64,000 bases of DNA from NCBI RefSeq assembly GCF_000828085.3, contig NZ_JXCA02000019.1, forward strand, positions 74,860 through 138,859. The letters run 5' to 3'. Both the position numbers and the translations under genes were made by a program. The notes below the pieces were generated by a model that saw only the letters and a program-made list of their open reading frames with translations, did not search any database and was not told the DNA's origin. Shown here one piece after another: positions 16,692-25,787 of the stretch; the stretch's first letter is position 1; every line of letters begins with the position of its first letter. This DNA is from Scytonema tolypothrichoides VB-61278. GTDB lineage: Bacteria > Cyanobacteriota > Cyanobacteriia > Cyanobacteriales > Nostocaceae.

Positions 16692-19600
16692 ACGTGAGGT
16701 TCATTCAACATTGTATTATGATTACCAGGAACAAAGTGGATATCCAGAGGTTGAGCAGAAAACTTATCCCAGTCCAATCCTAGTTCATCTAAAATCTCAG
16801 AGTAGGCATGATTAACAACATCAATCTGGCTAGCCTTGAAAAACGTAATCTGAGCAGGATAAATTGCCTGTGGCATATAAACACAAGCTGTTTGAAAGTT
16901 AGTTTTGAAAACCTGCATCATACCTCGAACTTGCTTGATTCCAACATCGGGAGGCAGTAAATTCACCATTTGCAACTGCTGTTTGAAGTAGTTCAGTTGC
17001 TCGTCTGGAGCAAGAACTTTGAGAGTTTCTTCGGATACGTTTAAGCTCTTTCCGTAGATGTTTTCGTATATGCTGGCAATCATGTTCAGCCATCCAGCAT
17101 CATCGCCATCAAAATCCAGTTTATTTGTTCTGTAACCAGGTGCACTAGAGTCTAAAAGGGCTAGTAGAGCCACCTCATATCCCTGCTGATGTAACTGAGT
17201 CGCCATCTCAAAAGCTACCATACCGCCAAAGGAATGACCGCCCAAAAAGTACGGTCCAGAGGGTTGAATGGACTGTATTGCTTCAATGTAATAAGCTGCC
17301 ATATCCTCGATTCGTCTGTGCGGCTTTGATTCCCCATCAAGACCGAGTGGTTGCAATCCATAAAATGGTTGCTGTTTACCTAAGTGATGTGCCAGATTGT
17401 ACAAATAGGTAGTATTGCCCTCAGCTCCTGGCACGCAGAAGAAAGGTGGCTTAGAACCATTAGGCTGAATAGGTACTAAAGCAGACCAATCTAAATCATC
17501 TATCGGTTGGCGAAGAATAGTCGCGAGTCGTTCAATAGTTGAGTTTTGGAAGAGTGTCGCCAAGGGGAGATTTTTCTTGAATTGCTGCTCAATCCGTGCC
17601 ATGAGTTGCACGGCTAAAAGAGAATGGCCACCCAAATCAAAGAAGTTCTCCCGGACTCCAACAGGATAGACACTCAGAACTTCTGCCCAAATTTCTGCTA
17701 GTTGTTGTTCCACGATGTCAAGAGGTGGGACAAAGCTAGTTTCTACAGCAAGTCGGTTTGTATCAGGTGCTGGCAGGGCACGGCGGTCTAGCTTGCCATT
17801 GGGAGTTAGTGGGAGGGACTCCAGGATGACGAATGCTGCTGGTATCATGTACTCAGGCAGCTTTGTTTTTAGGAAGGAGCGCAGTTCACTCTTTGTCACG
17901 GCTATGTGTGTATCAACTACCACATATGCAACCAAGCGCTTGTCTCCGGAAGTATCTTCACGGACAATGGCAACACAGGTATTGACATCCGGGTATTGAG
18001 TTAGTGCTGCCTGAATTTCTCCTAGCTCAATGCGGAAACCGCGTATTTTGACTTGATAGTCCCTGCGACCTAAGTACTCTATATTGCCATCTGCTAAGTA
18101 GCGTGCTAAATCTCCAGTGCGGTACAATCGAGAACCTGGTTCTGAACTAAAAGGGTTGGGGATGAATTTTTCCGCTGTTGTTTCTGGGCGGTTGAGGTAG
18201 CCTAGAGCTAGACCTGCACCACTGATGTGCAGTTCTCCTGGTACACCTATCGGTACTGGTTGCAAATCGGGGTTGAGGATGTAAATCTGCGTGTTGGCAA
18301 TTGGGCGACCGATAGGCACCTTCTGGCGATTACTCTCTGGTTTGCATTGCCAAAAGGTGACATCGATTGCCGCTTCTGTTGGACCGTAGAGATTGTGCAA
18401 TTCGCACCCTAGACGAGCAAAAAAGCGTTCCTCAAGTTTTTTTGGCAGTTCTTCGCCACTACAGAACGTTCGCTTTAAGCAACTGCAACTTTCCAGACCT
18501 TGTTCTTCTAAGAAAACCTGGAGCATGGAAGGGACAAAATGCAGTGTAGTAATCTGCTGTTCTAAAATTAGGTTGACCAAGTAAGCACTATCTTGATGTC
18601 CACCCGGTTTAGCTACAACTAAACGCGCTCCAGTCAATAATGGCCAGAACAACTCCCAAACTGACACATCGAAGCTGAAAGGGGTTTTCTGTAAAACGCA
18701 ATCTGCTGCCGTTAATTGATAAGTTTCTTGCATCCACAGCAGGCGATTGCAAATCCCTAGGTGGGTGTTCATCGCTCCTTTAGGCTTTCCAGTAGAGCCA
18801 GAAGTGTAGATGACGTAGGCGAGGTTATCAGATGTAACTCCGCTGATGGGGTTTGATTCGCTCAATAGAGCGATTGCTCGAGCCGAGGTGTCTAAGCAGA
18901 CGACACGCGCATTATGTTTGGGAAGAGACTCGACTAACTGAGCTTTGGTTAGCAGGACTTGCACAAGAGCGTCTTGTAACATATAGCCCAAACGCTCAGA
19001 AGGATAAGTTGGATCAAGCGGCACATAAGCCCCACCCGCCTTGAGGATGCCAAGCAACCCTACTACCATTTCTAGTGAGCGTTCCACGCAAATGCCCACT
19101 AGTACCTCTGGTCCCACACCAAAGGTTTGCAAGTAGTGCGCCAGTTGGTTGGCACGATCATTTAACTCCCCGTATGTCAGTTGTTGGTTTTGAAACACAA
19201 CTGCCACCGCATCCGGCGTGCGCTCTACTTGCTCCTCAAACCACTGATGGATACACTTATCTTGGGGATAATCTTTTTGAGTATCGTTCCATTCTACGAG
19301 CAACTGCTGTCGCTCGTTTTCTCTAAGCAAGGGCAATTGCCAAATTTGCTGATGTGGATTCGCCACAATCCCCTCAAGCAATGTTTGGAAATGCCCTGCC
19401 ATCCGTTCAATGGTGCTGCCATCAAACAAGTCAGTGTTATATGTCCAAATACCTTTGAGCGATCCTGTGATATCAACAATGGTCAAACTTAAATCAAAAG
19501 GACTCCCTTTTGACTCCGGAGTTATAGACTCCACAATTAATCCATCACTATCCATAAGTGAGACTTGTCCCTCACTCTGGTGGGTGCGATCCCAGACGAG

Positions 19601-20839
19601 CGCCACTTGATCGAGTGGTGAACGGCTTGAGTCGCGTAAAGGTCGCAGTCGCTCGACCAGCAGGGCATAGGGATAGTCTTGGTGTTCTAGCGCACCTAAC
19701 AGACAAGAGCGCACTCGGGAAAGCAAATCTCGAAACGTCGGATTTCCAGAAAGATCCGCACGACATACAACAGGATTAGCAAAGAAACCAACAATCTTTT
19801 CAAATTCCGCAAGGCTGCGACCAGCCATTGGACAGCCAATTAGGATATCTTCTTGATTTGTATAGCGTAGCAATAGTACCTGAAACGCTGCTAGTATGAT
19901 TGTGTAAAGAGTTACACCTTCTGCTTTTGCTACTTCCAAAAGGTTGTGGATCAGTTTTTCACCAAAAACGAAAGAGTAGGAAGCGCCTTCGTAAGTCTGT
20001 ACTGGTGGTCTAGGTCGATCTGTTGGCAAATTCAATATCGGTAACTCACCAGCTAAGCGATCGCGCCAGTAGTTCCACAGCCGCTCTCCTTCTTGACTTG
20101 CTAACATTTGGTTTTCCCACCGCACGAAATCTTTGTATTGCAGATTTTGGGGTGGGAGTGCTATCTGTTGACCTGTCTTGATTGCTTTATAAAACAGCCT
20201 AAGTTCACTAACAAGCAATTCCAAAGACCAAAAATCCATCGCTATATGGTGTGCCGACATTAGCAGAATCACTTCCTTTGCCACCGATGCATCTGTAATG
20301 GTGTTTTTAATCAACAGATTAAAGCGTAGTACGGGTCCGTTGTTCAGGTCAAAGGGGCGATCGCTTTCACTCACAAGCCAGTTGCTCAAGTCATCTTGGC
20401 TCCAATTAGCAGCTTCTTGTATACTAAAGCAGACTTCTTGATTTTCTTGAATTGTTTGCACTGGTTCACCGTGCTGTGCGGTGTAGGTAGTTCTCAGAAC
20501 TGAATGGCGCTCAATTAACGCTTGAGTTGCTTGTCGCAATGCTGCAATGTCTACATTCGACACTAAGCGTGCTGCATATGCAAGGTTGTAAGCAGCACTT
20601 AATGGTGCTAATTGATACAAAAACCAAACTGCTGTTTGTCTGTGGGAAAGAGGGTCAGTTTTTGCAATGTTAGTACGCTTTTGCAGTAGGTAAATAATTT
20701 CTTGCTTATATTGCTTAATTTGGGCCAATAACTCAGGGCTTAATACATCTTCGGGAGCCTCATAGCACAGTTTGTCGCCATTAACCCACAATTCTATACC
20801 TATTGCCGAAAGATTTTGGAGGAACTCTACTAAATTCAT
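16634..20839 (-). CDS. Nonribosomal peptide synthetase module C-A(Ser)-PCP-TE
   Basis: A 1401-residue single-module NRPS that ends the assembly line. Residues 1-55 are a TubC-type N-terminal docking domain. A condensation domain follows (about 60-490, active-site HHIAMDFW), then an adenylation domain (about 520-1010, YTSGSTGKPKG), a carrier domain (about 1040-1105, LGGHSLL) and a type I thioesterase (about 1130-1395, GHSFGG, with a late His in GNHNT). Aligning the A domain to GrsA by eye gives the pocket residues D-V-W-H-F-S-L-I-D-K, which is the serine code (compare EntF). Its start ATG overlaps the PKS stop by 4 nt, so the two are translationally coupled. The module should add L-serine to the acyl chain from the PKS and release it by hydrolysis or cyclisation. 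Confidence 0.93.
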   Translation of the reverse strand: MNLVEFLQNLSAIGIELWVNGDKLCYEAPEDVLSPELLAQIKQYKQEIIYLLQKRTNIAKTDPLSHRQTAVWFLYQLAPLSAAYNLAYAARLVSNVDIAALRQATQALIERHSVLRTTYTAQHGEPVQTIQENQEVCFSIQEAANWSQDDLSNWLVSESDRPFDLNNGPVLRFNLLIKNTITDASVAKEVILLMSAHHIAMDFWSLELLVSELRLFYKAIKTGQQIALPPQNLQYKDFVRWENQMLASQEGERLWNYWRDRLAGELPILNLPTDRPRPPVQTYEGASYSFVFGEKLIHNLLEVAKAEGVTLYTIILAAFQVLLLRYTNQEDILIGCPMAGRSLAEFEKIVGFFANPVVCRADLSGNPTFRDLLSRVRSCLLGALEHQDYPYALLVERLRPLRDSSRSPLDQVALVWDRTHQSEGQVSLMDSDGLIVESITPESKGSPFDLSLTIVDITGSLKGIWTYNTDLFDGSTIERMAGHFQTLLEGIVANPHQQIWQLPLLRENERQQLLVEWNDTQKDYPQDKCIHQWFEEQVERTPDAVAVVFQNQQLTYGELNDRANQLAHYLQTFGVGPEVLVGICVERSLEMVVGLLGILKAGGAYVPLDPTYPSERLGYMLQDALVQVLLTKAQLVESLPKHNARVVCLDTSARAIALLSESNPISGVTSDNLAYVIYTSGSTGKPKGAMNTHLGICNRLLWMQETYQLTAADCVLQKTPFSFDVSVWELFWPLLTGARLVVAKPGGHQDSAYLVNLILEQQITTLHFVPSMLQVFLEEQGLESCSCLKRTFCSGEELPKKLEERFFARLGCELHNLYGPTEAAIDVTFWQCKPESNRQKVPIGRPIANTQIYILNPDLQPVPIGVPGELHISGAGLALGYLNRPETTAEKFIPNPFSSEPGSRLYRTGDLARYLADGNIEYLGRRDYQVKIRGFRIELGEIQAALTQYPDVNTCVAIVREDTSGDKRLVAYVVVDTHIAVTKSELRSFLKTKLPEYMIPAAFVILESLPLTPNGKLDRRALPAPDTNRLAVETSFVPPLDIVEQQLAEIWAEVLSVYPVGVRENFFDLGGHSLLAVQLMARIEQQFKKNLPLATLFQNSTIERLATILRQPIDDLDWSALVPIQPNGSKPPFFCVPGAEGNTTYLYNLAHHLGKQQPFYGLQPLGLDGESKPHRRIEDMAAYYIEAIQSIQPSGPYFLGGHSFGGMVAFEMATQLHQQGYEVALLALLDSSAPGYRTNKLDFDGDDAGWLNMIASIYENIYGKSLNVSEETLKVLAPDEQLNYFKQQLQMVNLLPPDVGIKQVRGMMQVFKTNFQTACVYMPQAIYPAQITFFKASQIDVVNHAYSEILDELGLDWDKFSAQPLDIHFVPGNHNTMLNEPHVQVLAKQLTICIERSQANG

Positions 20840-23800
20840 AACTCACCTCTAATCCTGGTGTTCTGACTAGATGTAGTGGTGGGTGCAACAAATGCCTTGG
20901 AAGTGGAATTAACTTTGAAAAGTTGCTCGCTCACAAGTTTTGTTAAACTAACGATACTTAAACCATCCAAGAATTTTGTGATCGGGATGTCCACAGCTAA
21001 ATCTGCTTTGAGACGATTTCTAAGTTCGATAACCATCAAAGAATCAAGTCCCATTTGGTTTAAAGGCTCATCAATATTTAGCCCAGATGTAGTTATTCCT
21101 AGAGCTTTGGCAATCTGCTGTTGAAGGTAAGTAATTAACAGTGATTGGCTTTGGTCTTTTGAAACTGCTTTTATTTGGTCTAAAAGTTGTGGTGCCTTGA
21201 CTTTTTGTTGCTCTTGTGTTTTGAGCGATTTCTGTAGCTGTTGAGCTATTTCAGAAACGAAGTTGGGGTAAGATGAGGCTGAAAATTGCTGCAAAAACTT
21301 CGACCAGTTAACTTGCATCACCCCTATCTGAGCCGCATCTTGTGGTAACAAATTTTCCAGGACGCTCAGTGCTTGCTGTGATTCGATAGGCTTTATCCCC
21401 TTGGTTGCCCATTGAACCTCACCTCTGCTACCAATTGCCTTTGCCATCCCGACCATCGACCAAGGTCCCCAGCTAATACTTAACCCTGGTAAAGTCAAAG
21501 ATCTGCGATAATTAGCGAGAATATCTAAAAAGGCATTAGCCGCAGCATAATTTGCTAAACCCGCAGGACCAATTATAGATGCAGCGGAAGAAAAAAGCAC
21601 GAAGAAGTCCAAAGGTAAGTCTTGTGTAAGAGTATGCAAATTCCATGCACCGCTCACCTTGGGTGCAAAAACTTTGGCAAACAGTTGCCATTGATGATCC
21701 ACCAGCAGTCGGTCTTCAGAGACACCAGCAGTGTGGATAATACCCCTTAACTGTGGCATCAATGTTTTGATTCGATTTAGTAAAGAGGTAACTTCCTCTT
21801 CTTGTGATACATCAGTTTGAATGACTACAACCTGAGTTCCAGTTTCTTCAAGTGCCCTAAGAGTTGCTGTAGCAGCTTCGTTAGGACTGCTACGCCCTAC
21901 CAGAACTAGGTGCTTTGCCCCATGATCTACCATCCATTGTGCTACTAGTAAACCAATGCCACCAAGACCACCTGTAATTAGGTAGGTAGCATCGGCTTTT
22001 AGCTGCAGAGATTTTTTGATAATTTTATTGCTGCGTACTAATCGGTTAACATACCGTTGTCCATTGCGAAAAGCTATATGAGTTTCACCACTAGTTGGCT
22101 TGTGTGAATAAATTTCTGCAAAAAGGCTCTGTGCATTGTTATTTGCTACAGGGTCTAAATCCACCAGAGTACAGTTAAATTCTGGATGCTCATTTGTAAT
22201 TACTTTTCCTAATCCCCACACAGGCGATTGAGCTACCCCAACAAGAGTAGATTCTACACCCACTCGTTGTGCTCCTTTCGTCACCAGCCACAAGGTAGGA
22301 GGCGGGGAAAATTCTTTACGAATCAAAGACTGGACTAGGGACAAGACACCGCCACATCCGGTTTGTGAGGCAACTTCTAAGTCTGCTACTGTTAGGGCGT
22401 CTGCCAAAACTGTATCTATACTCCACAAATAAATCGCTCCACGCAAGGGAGTTTTATCTGTAGGCACTCGTTCAAGTAGTAATTTGTGAAAGTCTTCTGG
22501 TAAGGCTGGGTTGATGCTGAACTGTTGATCTGCTATCTGTTTATACTCAGTACCAGGAAAGACGAGGATACAAGTTTCTTTTTGTGAGCGCAACAGTACG
22601 CTTAACTGCTGACCAATACCTTGATTGTCAGCAAAAATTAGCCAACTTCCTAGTTCTGTTCTATTTTTGTTGTATAATTTGTTACTCTGCGTTCTGAACT
22701 GCTGTGCTTGAGGCTCTAGGCGATGCTCCAAGGGAGCCGCTTCGCGATTCTCGTGCCGAGAGGCTGCGCTAACGCGAATTTCTTCAACCGCAGGTATGTC
22801 ATCTCCAATTGACTGCTGCTGTATACTCCCTTGCTCTCGCCAAACTATTTCATAGCACAAGTCTTGGATAAAGTTTGGTACATAGTGTTGCTTGTGTTCC
22901 CTGACTAAGACTGATAACAGTTCGGGCAGTAATTTTATCTGTTCAGGAGAGAAATTCCCCGCCTGTTGCACTAACTGAACTAACTGTTCAATATTTCCCG
23001 CCTCAAGCAAGTTAGTGATAGGACTCTGGCTATTTTCTCCAGATAAAGACTCTGCCTGTTGATATCTTTGTTCAGAAGTTTCAATCCAATAGCGTTGCCT
23101 TTGCCAGGGGTAGGTTGGCAAGCTAATTAACTGTCGCTCATAGTCCCTGTCAAAACCAGACCAGTCTACAGGTACTCCACAGGTATATAATTTTCCTAAA
23201 CTCTGGAGTATTTGCTGCCAATCATCCTGCTCTTGACGCAGACTGGGGAGCCAAACGCCCACTCCTTCTGGAAAACAGTTGCGCCCCATTCCCAATAAGG
23301 TAGGTTTTGGTCCAATCTCAACAAATATATCATAACCATAAGCATGAAGTGTCTTTATACTGTCAGCAAATCGCACACACTCGCGTAAATGGCGACACCA
23401 ATACTCAGGCGTAATATCTTCTTTTGTTAATCGTTCTGCTGTCAGGTTGGAGATTAAGTCAATTTTCGGAGCAGTATATGTGATACTAGCAGCAATTTGA
23501 TGGAATTCTGCCAGCATTGGCTCCATTAGGGGTGAGTGGAAGGCATGGGAAACCTGTAGCTTTTTTGTCTTAATTCCCTCTGCTTCTAGAGCATTACAAA
23601 TTGACAAAACTGCCTGCCGTTCTCCAGAAATTACAGTGTTTTGAGGTTCATTTATCGCAGCAACTGCTACTTTTTCATTATTGATTTCAATAATACTGCG
23701 TATAGCCTCTGACGCCGCAAACACTACGGCCATTTCTCCGTCTGGCGGTAAACTTTGCATCAGGCGGCTTCTTTGGGCAATTAGCTTCAGTCCATCTTCC

Positions 23801-25743
23801 AGGCTCAAAACTCCCGCTACAGTTGCAGCAACATATTCTCCTAAACTATGACCCATCACGGCAGTGGGTACGACACCCCAAGATTTCCATAACTGAGAGA
23901 GTGCATATTCAATGGCAAATAAAGCAGGTTGGGTGTAAGCAGTCTGGTCTAGTGGGGAAGTCTCGCCTAGTTCAGGGTAAAGAACGGTTAGTAGTGATTT
24001 GCCTAAATAAGAATGTAAAATTTCATCACAACGGTCTAAAGTTTGCCGAAAGATGGGCGCAGTTTCGTAGAGTTGGCGTCCCATCCCAATATATTGCGAA
24101 CCTTGTCCAGTAAATAAAAATGCGACTTTTGGACGCTTCTTGCTTTTTACCTGACTGCTGACAAGTGTGGTAGTTTCCCCCGAAGCCGTAAAAGCAGATA
24201 GTTCTTTTTGCAACTGCACGGTAGATTCAGCAACTACGGCAAGGCGATAGTCAAAATGCGTACGCCCCGTATTAGCAGTAAAACATACATCTGCTAGCGA
24301 CACATTAGGATGGTTCAAAAGAAACTCTTGATAACTTTGCGCCACCTCATCAAGTGCTTTCTCACTTTTAGCTGACAAGGTCAGAAGATGTACCGGACGT
24401 TCAATTACATCATCCTTTTGAACTTTGTTAGCGCAGCGGGACGCAGTCCATTTTGAATTTTGAATTTGTGGAGGTACTTCTGCCAAAACCACATGAGCAT
24501 TTGTGCCGCCAAAACCAAAGGAACTTACCCCAGCTAGTGCTAAACCATTTCGTTGCGGCCAAGGGGACAAGGTTTGTTGAACTCGTAGCGGCAGCTTATT
24601 AAAAGGAATATAAGGATTTGGCTTTTGGAAATGCAGATTTGGTGGAATTTGTCGATGTTTTAGAGACAACGCCACTTTAATCAACCCAGCAATTCCGGCT
24701 GCTGCTTCTAAGTGACCAATATTGGTTTTAACCGAACCTACAGCACAGTAGTTTCCGAGGGGTCGATCCTGGGAGAGCACCTCTCCTAAAGCGTCCATTT
24801 CTATAGGATCTCCCAGCGATGTGCCTGTACCATGAGCTTCAATGTACTGCACCTGACCAGGCGAAACACCTGAGAATCGGTAAGCAGAGCGCAGAACCGC
24901 TGACTGTGCTAGTGGATTTGGAGCGGTAAGTCCATTACTACGCCCATCCTGGTTGACTGCGCTTCCTTTAATGACAGCGTAAATGCGATCGCAGTCAGCC
25001 AAAGCTTGCGATAGAGGCTTCAAAATCACCACACCTGCCCCTTCGCCACGAACGTAACCATCTGCTCGGGCATCAAAGGTTTTGCAACGACCGTCAGCAG
25101 CCATGAACCCTGCTTTGGCAAAGTTAGCTGTAACTTTTGGCAACAATAAGGCATTCACTCCTCCAGCCACGGCAAGAGTAGACTCTTGGTTCCATAAGCT
25201 AAGACAAGCATAGTGAACCGCAACAAGTGAAGAGGAGCAAGCCGTATCAAACGCTACGCTTGGTCCAGTGAAGTTAAACACATAGGAAATGCGGTTAGCT
25301 GCTATGGAATGAGAAGTCCCAGTAGTCGTATGGATGTCTTCAGCAGAATGACCCCATGTCAATACAGAAAAATCTTGGGTTGATATTCCAATAAAGACAC
25401 CTGTTTGCGTACCTGCTAGATGCTTGGGTATTTGCCCAGCATCTTCTAATGCTTCCCAGGTCACCTCCAGCAATAGCCGCTGCTGAGGGTCCATATTACT
25501 GGCTTCCCGTGAAGAAATACCAAAGAATGTAGGGTCAAACTGATCTACCTGCTCTAGAAAACCGCCCCAAGGAGTATTTATTTTTTCTAATTTTTCTGAG
25601 TCTGGATCTAAGTTCCACCGAGAAGGAGGCATTTCTGTAATAGCATCTACACCGTTGAGTAGGAGATGCCAAAAAGCTTCTGGACTATTAGCTTTAGGAA
25701 AACGACACCCTATTCCAATGATGGCGATTGGTTCTCTATTCAT
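20836..25743 (-). CDS. Type I polyketide synthase KS-AT-KR-ACP
   Basis: A 1635-residue PKS module. The ketosynthase (1-425) has DTACSSS with the active Cys near 168, then EAHGTGT and KTNIGHLEAA. The acyltransferase (about 540-835) has GHSLGE and HAFHSP, the malonyl-CoA-type signature. The ketoreductase (about 1080-1430) has TGGLGGIG and the YAAAN catalytic tyrosine. The carrier (about 1530-1605) has GLDSLM. No dehydratase or enoylreductase motif is seen, so the module should extend the fatty acyl chain by two carbons and leave a 3-hydroxyl. The segment at about residues 985-1010 (SAASRHENREAAP) is an in-frame insertion of small-repeat DNA in the non-catalytic KR subdomain. It starts 44 nt after the FAAL gene. 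Confidence 0.93.
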   Translation of the reverse strand: MNREPIAIIGIGCRFPKANSPEAFWHLLLNGVDAITEMPPSRWNLDPDSEKLEKINTPWGGFLEQVDQFDPTFFGISSREASNMDPQQRLLLEVTWEALEDAGQIPKHLAGTQTGVFIGISTQDFSVLTWGHSAEDIHTTTGTSHSIAANRISYVFNFTGPSVAFDTACSSSLVAVHYACLSLWNQESTLAVAGGVNALLLPKVTANFAKAGFMAADGRCKTFDARADGYVRGEGAGVVILKPLSQALADCDRIYAVIKGSAVNQDGRSNGLTAPNPLAQSAVLRSAYRFSGVSPGQVQYIEAHGTGTSLGDPIEMDALGEVLSQDRPLGNYCAVGSVKTNIGHLEAAAGIAGLIKVALSLKHRQIPPNLHFQKPNPYIPFNKLPLRVQQTLSPWPQRNGLALAGVSSFGFGGTNAHVVLAEVPPQIQNSKWTASRCANKVQKDDVIERPVHLLTLSAKSEKALDEVAQSYQEFLLNHPNVSLADVCFTANTGRTHFDYRLAVVAESTVQLQKELSAFTASGETTTLVSSQVKSKKRPKVAFLFTGQGSQYIGMGRQLYETAPIFRQTLDRCDEILHSYLGKSLLTVLYPELGETSPLDQTAYTQPALFAIEYALSQLWKSWGVVPTAVMGHSLGEYVAATVAGVLSLEDGLKLIAQRSRLMQSLPPDGEMAVVFAASEAIRSIIEINNEKVAVAAINEPQNTVISGERQAVLSICNALEAEGIKTKKLQVSHAFHSPLMEPMLAEFHQIAASITYTAPKIDLISNLTAERLTKEDITPEYWCRHLRECVRFADSIKTLHAYGYDIFVEIGPKPTLLGMGRNCFPEGVGVWLPSLRQEQDDWQQILQSLGKLYTCGVPVDWSGFDRDYERQLISLPTYPWQRQRYWIETSEQRYQQAESLSGENSQSPITNLLEAGNIEQLVQLVQQAGNFSPEQIKLLPELLSVLVREHKQHYVPNFIQDLCYEIVWREQGSIQQQSIGDDIPAVEEIRVSAASRHENREAAPLEHRLEPQAQQFRTQSNKLYNKNRTELGSWLIFADNQGIGQQLSVLLRSQKETCILVFPGTEYKQIADQQFSINPALPEDFHKLLLERVPTDKTPLRGAIYLWSIDTVLADALTVADLEVASQTGCGGVLSLVQSLIRKEFSPPPTLWLVTKGAQRVGVESTLVGVAQSPVWGLGKVITNEHPEFNCTLVDLDPVANNNAQSLFAEIYSHKPTSGETHIAFRNGQRYVNRLVRSNKIIKKSLQLKADATYLITGGLGGIGLLVAQWMVDHGAKHLVLVGRSSPNEAATATLRALEETGTQVVVIQTDVSQEEEVTSLLNRIKTLMPQLRGIIHTAGVSEDRLLVDHQWQLFAKVFAPKVSGAWNLHTLTQDLPLDFFVLFSSAASIIGPAGLANYAAANAFLDILANYRRSLTLPGLSISWGPWSMVGMAKAIGSRGEVQWATKGIKPIESQQALSVLENLLPQDAAQIGVMQVNWSKFLQQFSASSYPNFVSEIAQQLQKSLKTQEQQKVKAPQLLDQIKAVSKDQSQSLLITYLQQQIAKALGITTSGLNIDEPLNQMGLDSLMVIELRNRLKADLAVDIPITKFLDGLSIVSLTKLVSEQLFKVNSTSKAFVAPTTTSSQNTRIRGEL
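22720..22779. repeat. Palindromic repeat DNA inserted in frame inside the PKS gene
   Basis: Starts with ggcgat and contains gctccaagggagc and the near-palindrome ttctcgtgccgagag. It is typical of the GC-rich dispersed repeats in the window and unlike the surrounding coding sequence. It is translated as part of the KR linker without breaking the frame. Confidence 0.6.
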
Positions 25744-25787
25744 TCTCTTGATTCTTGTGATGAATTAGCTTCATTTCATTCATTTCC

